NCBI GenBank assembly: GCA_028714315.1
Contig: JAQTMN010000015.1
Coordinates: forward strand, 1-48,276
Length of the DNA stretch: 48,276 nt
DNA from: Sulfuricella sp.
Lineage (GTDB): Bacteria; Pseudomonadota; Gammaproteobacteria; Burkholderiales; Sulfuricellaceae
Reading direction: 5' to 3'
The notes under the pieces were generated by a model, which saw only the letters and a list, made by a program, of their open reading frames with translations, had not been told where the DNA came from and did no database searches. A program made the position numbers and the translations under genes. Positions 44,777-48,276 of the stretch are shown here, piece by piece. Numbering within the stretch: position 1 is the stretch's first letter; each line of letters begins with the position of its first letter.

Positions 44777-45559
44777 ATGTCCACACTAACCGGAATCATC
44801 CTCGCCAGCCTGTTTGGCGGCGTCCTCAGCATCAGCGTCGCTGCCGCGTTCGCCATGTCGGCGCGCGCCGAGTGGGTGCCGATGCTGGTCAGCTACGCTA
44901 TCGGTGCCCTGCTCGGCGCGGCATTCCTGGAGATTTTGCCGCACGCGTTCGAACTGACCAAAAGCATCGAGCACACCGCCGCCACCATCCTGTTCGGCAT
45001 CCTGCTGTTTTTCGTGCTGGAAAAGCTGGTGCTATGGCGGCACTGCCACGTCGCGCACTGTGAAGCCCACGACGCGCCTGCCCACGATCACGACAACGAC
45101 CATGGCCGCAGCGGCCTGATGATCATGGTCGGCGACACCTTCCACAATTTCGTCGACGGCATCATCATCGCCGCCGCCTTCCTCGCCGACTTCCAGCTCG
45201 GCGTGGTCACCGCGCTCGCCATCATCGCCCATGAAATTCCCCAGGAAGTGGGCGATTTCCTGATCCTGCTGCATTCCGGCTACACCAAGAAACAGGCGTT
45301 CCTGCTCAACCTGCTGTCGAGCATCGCCACGGTAGTGGGCGGCGTGATCGCCTATTTCGCGCTGCAATCGCTGGGCGACTGGATCCCGTTCTGCCTCGGC
45401 ATCGCCGCAGCGAGCATGATTTACGTCGCGGTCGCCGACCTGATCCCCGGCCTGCACAAACGGCCGGAGCTGCAAGCCACGCTACAGCAGGCGTTACTGA
45501 TCGGTTTGGGGATCGGTTCGATCTGGCTGACCAAGGCGCTCCTGGGCGATCTGGCGTGA
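44777..45559 (+). CDS. ZIP-family metal transporter
   Basis: Divalent metal (zinc/iron) transporter; 260 residues with eight hydrophobic segments. Helix 4 contains GDTFHNFVDGIIIAAAF and helix 5 AIIAHEIPQEVGDFLILLHSG, the ZIP binuclear metal site. A cytoplasmic His-rich loop, HCHVAHCEAHDAPAHDHDNDHG, lies between helices 3 and 4. The TATAAT at 44762 just ahead of the ATG is a possible -10, which would give a very short leader. The last 66 bases are overlapped by a small minus-strand gene. Confidence 0.94.
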   Translation: MSTLTGIILASLFGGVLSISVAAAFAMSARAEWVPMLVSYAIGALLGAAFLEILPHAFELTKSIEHTAATILFGILLFFVLEKLVLWRHCHVAHCEAHDAPAHDHDNDHGRSGLMIMVGDTFHNFVDGIIIAAAFLADFQLGVVTALAIIAHEIPQEVGDFLILLHSGYTKKQAFLLNLLSSIATVVGGVIAYFALQSLGDWIPFCLGIAAASMIYVAVADLIPGLHKRPELQATLQQALLIGLGIGSIWLTKALLGDLA

Positions 45560-45715
45560 GCGCCGGAGCCGCCGCAAGGTGAGGTGGAGCACCAGCGCCA
45601 GCGGCAGCAAGCCGTAAAAAAAGAAAGTCAGGATGCCGGCAACGACGCTCTTGGCCGTGACGGCCATCAAGAGCACGACATAGGCCCAGCCGATGGCGAT
45701 GATGTAGAGGTACAT
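45494..45715 (-). CDS. Small conserved two-helix membrane protein
   Basis: A 73-residue protein with hydrophobic helices at about 2-20 (YLYIIAIGWAYVVLLMAVT) and 27-46 (GILTFFFYGLLPLALVLHLTL), and a basic, hydrophilic C-terminal tail. I recall similar small proteins (MYLYIIAxxWLYVVLLMA) in other betaproteobacteria, so it is likely real, but the function is unknown. It is convergent with the ZIP gene and overlaps its 3' end by 66 bases. AGGT..CCGC is weak as a ribosome-binding site. Confidence 0.7.
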   Translation of the reverse strand: MYLYIIAIGWAYVVLLMAVTAKSVVAGILTFFFYGLLPLALVLHLTLRRLRRSRQIAQERLGQPDRTDPQTDQ

Positions 45716-45839
45716 GGGCGGATTATGTGAAAAAGCTTAATCTTACCGTAGAGCGTGCGGAAGAAAGGAAAAGCGGAGACTTTTTTGCCGGTTTCCACAT
45801 CCCTATTCAAGGCCCCATAACAACGACGAGCGGGTAGAC

Positions 45840-48276
45840 ATGGCCCTGAAGAAATCAGAACTCTATTCATCACTCTGGTCCAGTTGCGACGAACTGCGCG
45901 GCGGCATGGATGCCAGTCAATACAAGGATTATGTCCTTGTACTGTTGTTCATCAAATACATCAGCGACAAATACGCGGCGCAGCCCTATGCCCCGATCGC
46001 CGTCCCCGCAGGCGCCAGCTTTGCTGACATGGTGGCGCTCAAGGGAACGCCGGACATTGGCGATCAGATCAATAAGAAAATCATCGCCCCGCTGGCGGCC
46101 GCCAACCAGCAATTATCGCAGTCGGATTTCCCCGATTTCAACGACTCCGCAAAACTGGGAGACGGCAAGGAAAAAGCAGAAAAGCTCGCCAACCTTATCG
46201 CCATTTTTGAGAATCCCGCGCTGGATTTCACCAAGAACCGCGCCGAGGGCGACGATATTCTCGGCGACGCCTACGAATACCTGATGCAGCATTTTGCTGT
46301 GGATAGCGGCAAGAGCAAGGGGCAGTTCTACACGCCCGCCGAGGTGAGCCGGGTGATCGCGCAGATTCTGGGTATCCGCGAAGCCAAGACCAGCGCGGAT
46401 ACCACGGCGTATGATCCGACCTGCGGTTCCGCGTCGCTGTTGCTCAAGGTGGCGGACGAAGCGCTGACGCGGATTACGCTCTACGGGCAGGAAAAAGACG
46501 CCGCCACCAGCGGCCTCGCGCGCATGAATATGATCCTGCACGGCCATCCCACGGCGGAAATCCGGCAGGGCAACACCCTGGCCGACCCCAAGTTCAGGGA
46601 TGGCGATGCGCTCAAGACTTTCGACTACGTGGTCGCCAATCCGCCGTTTTCCGACAAGCGCTGGAGCACGGGCCTGGACCCGCTATCCGAACCATTCGAG
46701 CGCTTCAAGCATTTCGGCATGCCACCAGCCAAGCAGGGCGATTACGCTTACCTGCTGCACATCGTCCGCTCGCTCAAGAGCATCGGAAAGGGCGCCTGCA
46801 TCCTGCCGCACGGCATCCTGTTTCGGGGCAATGCCGAAGCCGACATCCGCCGCAACCTGGTGCGCAAGGGCTATATCGCGGGCATCATCGGACTGCCTTC
46901 GAATCTCTTTTACGGCACCGGCATCCCGGCCTGCATTGTGTTTATCGACAAGCAGGACGCCCACGCCCGCAAGGGTATCTTCATGATCGACGCCAGCCGG
47001 GGCTATATGAAGGACGGCCCCAAAAATCGCCTGCGCGCGCGGGACATCCACAAGGTCGTGGACGTATTCAACCGGCGGGATGGGCGCGATCCGAAATACG
47101 CGCGCATGGTCAGCCTGGAAGAAATCGAGAAAAACGAATTCAACCTCAACCTGCCGCGCTACATCGACAGCAGCGAGCCGGAAGACCAGCAGGACATCGA
47201 AGCCCACCTCAAGGGCGGCATTCCCAACGCGGACGTCGAAGCGCTGGCGGAGTATTGGGAAGTCTGCCCTGGTCTCAAAACCACCCTGTTCTCCCCTCGC
47301 CCGCAGTCGGGAGCAAGGACCGGGGAGAGGGCCGGCTATTTCGACCTCACCGTGGACAAGGCCGACATCAAAACCACCATTTACCACCATCGCGAATTCG
47401 CTGCCTTCATCGATGGCATGAATGCGCATTTCGCCACCTGGCGGGAAAAGATGGCTGCTCGCCTGAAAGCCTTGAAAGCCGGCGAGCATCCCAAGGACGT
47501 GATTTTCCATCTGTCCGAACACCTGTTGGGCTGGTATGAAAAACCGCCGCTGATCGACCGCTACGACGTTTATCAGCATGCCATGGATTACTGGGTGGCC
47601 ATCATGCAGGACGATGTATACCAGATCACAGCCGACGGCTGGAAAGCCGAAACCAGCCGCATTATCGAGAAGGACAAGAAAGGCAAGGAAAAGGACAAGG
47701 GCTGGACTTGCGACCTGATTCCCAAGGCCCTGATTGTCGCCCGCTACTTTGCGAAGGAGCAGGCCGCGATTGCCCGGCTGGAAGCGGACCTGGAGGCCAC
47801 CGCCGCACAACTGGCGGAACTGGAAGAAGAGCACGGCGGCGAGGAGGGCGCCTTTTCCGAACTGGACAGGATCAACAAGGCTGCCGTCGGTGCCCGGCTC
47901 AAGGAATTGCGGGACGAAGCCCGCCAGGAGCGGAGAGTCGCAGAAGCCCCTGCGCCCTACGGCACGGAAGCGCCCAGCGAGATGGATGTTCTCCGGTCAT
48001 GGTCGGAACTCGATAGCCGTCAGGCGGAACTGAAGAAAGCCCTGAAACAAGCCGAAGCCAGCCTCGACGCCAAGGCTTGCGCGAAATACCCCGAGCTCGG
48101 CGAAGCCGACATCAAGACGCTGGTGGTGGACGATAAATGGCTTGCCGCGCTCGACGCCGCTATTCACGGTGAAATGGACCGCATCAGCCAGGCGCTCGCC
48201 CGGCGCGTCAAGGAACTGGCGGAACGCTATGAAACGCCGCTGCCGCGCATGGTGGAACGGGTGAAGGAACTGGAGG
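45840..48276 (+). CDS. hsdM: Type I restriction-modification DNA methyltransferase subunit M (3' truncated)
   Basis: N6-adenine methyltransferase of a type I restriction-modification system; at least 812 codons before the window edge. The N-terminal HsdM helical domain (LYSSLWSSCDELRGGMDASQYKDYVL) is followed by the SAM-binding motif YDPTCGSASLLLKV and the catalytic NPPF (YVVANPPFSDKRW). Beyond about residue 490 lies an unusually long C-terminal region with coiled-coil segments (EQAAIARLEADLEATAAQLAELEEEHGG). A repeat inserted in frame encodes the FSPRPQSGARTGERAG stretch. The specificity and nuclease genes would lie beyond the edge. Confidence 0.93.
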   Translation, partial: MALKKSELYSSLWSSCDELRGGMDASQYKDYVLVLLFIKYISDKYAAQPYAPIAVPAGASFADMVALKGTPDIGDQINKKIIAPLAAANQQLSQSDFPDFNDSAKLGDGKEKAEKLANLIAIFENPALDFTKNRAEGDDILGDAYEYLMQHFAVDSGKSKGQFYTPAEVSRVIAQILGIREAKTSADTTAYDPTCGSASLLLKVADEALTRITLYGQEKDAATSGLARMNMILHGHPTAEIRQGNTLADPKFRDGDALKTFDYVVANPPFSDKRWSTGLDPLSEPFERFKHFGMPPAKQGDYAYLLHIVRSLKSIGKGACILPHGILFRGNAEADIRRNLVRKGYIAGIIGLPSNLFYGTGIPACIVFIDKQDAHARKGIFMIDASRGYMKDGPKNRLRARDIHKVVDVFNRRDGRDPKYARMVSLEEIEKNEFNLNLPRYIDSSEPEDQQDIEAHLKGGIPNADVEALAEYWEVCPGLKTTLFSPRPQSGARTGERAGYFDLTVDKADIKTTIYHHREFAAFIDGMNAHFATWREKMAARLKALKAGEHPKDVIFHLSEHLLGWYEKPPLIDRYDVYQHAMDYWVAIMQDDVYQITADGWKAETSRIIEKDKKGKEKDKGWTCDLIPKALIVARYFAKEQAAIARLEADLEATAAQLAELEEEHGGEEGAFSELDRINKAAVGARLKELRDEARQERRVAEAPAPYGTEAPSEMDVLRSWSELDSRQAELKKALKQAEASLDAKACAKYPELGEADIKTLVVDDKWLAALDAAIHGEMDRISQALARRVKELAERYETPLPRMVERVKELE
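47289..47333. repeat. CTCCCC/GGGGAG-type repeat inside hsdM
   Basis: TTCTCCCCTCGCCCGCAGTC through GGACCGGGGAGAGGG, an imperfect palindrome read in frame. Its outer arms match those of the cusA and selA repeats. Confidence 0.7.

Overview
The window reads as a GC-rich betaproteobacterial chromosome. This follows from the gene content (N-degron pair aat/bpt, nadE-glnB, the bamD/rluD/pgeF block, apbC-dcd-decarboxylase) and from protein similarity by eye; a Rhodocyclales or Nitrosomonadales relative is my best guess. Coding density is high, and most intergenic gaps carry palindromic repeats of several families.

Layout. 1-3.7 kb: end of apbC, then dcd and a large PLP basic-amino-acid decarboxylase. 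3.8-11.5 kb (minus strand): a PilZ-like/DUF1631/GGDEF/EAL signalling protein behind folA, a cupin, a small membrane protein, thyA, then bpt and aat. 11.7-21.4 kb (minus): a copper-handling operon reading from a sigma70-like promoter at 21.4 kb through a Met/His/Cys-rich exported protein, CusF, CusC, a CusB-CusF fusion, CusA and a CopA-type ATPase, with a DUF302 protein beyond. 21.5-22.9 kb: an EAL-HDOD protein.

23.2-32.7 kb is a nearly self-contained selenocysteine island: a three-subunit respiratory formate dehydrogenase whose catalytic subunit reads through an in-frame UGA (Sec196) followed by a SECIS-like hairpin, the maturation factor fdhE, selA, selB, and the selenocysteine tRNA gene selC eight bases after selB. 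Only selD is missing. Just past selC, GC content drops sharply and a 587-residue protein with a P-loop kinase-like domain plus a zinc deaminase domain appears. It matches the anti-phage dCTP deaminase (AvcD) architecture and has its own promoter and a structured leader. A MazEF-type toxin-antitoxin pair follows.

35.6-45.7 kb returns to housekeeping: a membrane/coiled-coil protein, sucCD, a DUF4160/DUF2442 pair, nadE-glnB, a nucleotidyltransferase-fold pair, bamD diverging from rluD-pgeF, a ZIP metal transporter and a small membrane protein. From 45.8 kb to the window edge there is a type I restriction-modification HsdM, cut off at its 3' end.

Two themes stand out. The first is the compact selenoprotein system with a defence gene next to selC. 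The second is repeat invasion: palindromic or tandem repeats lie between operon genes (apbC-dcd, fdnG-fdnH, fdnH-fdnI, sucC-sucD) and also inside reading frames, in phase, in cusA, selA, pgeF and hsdM.
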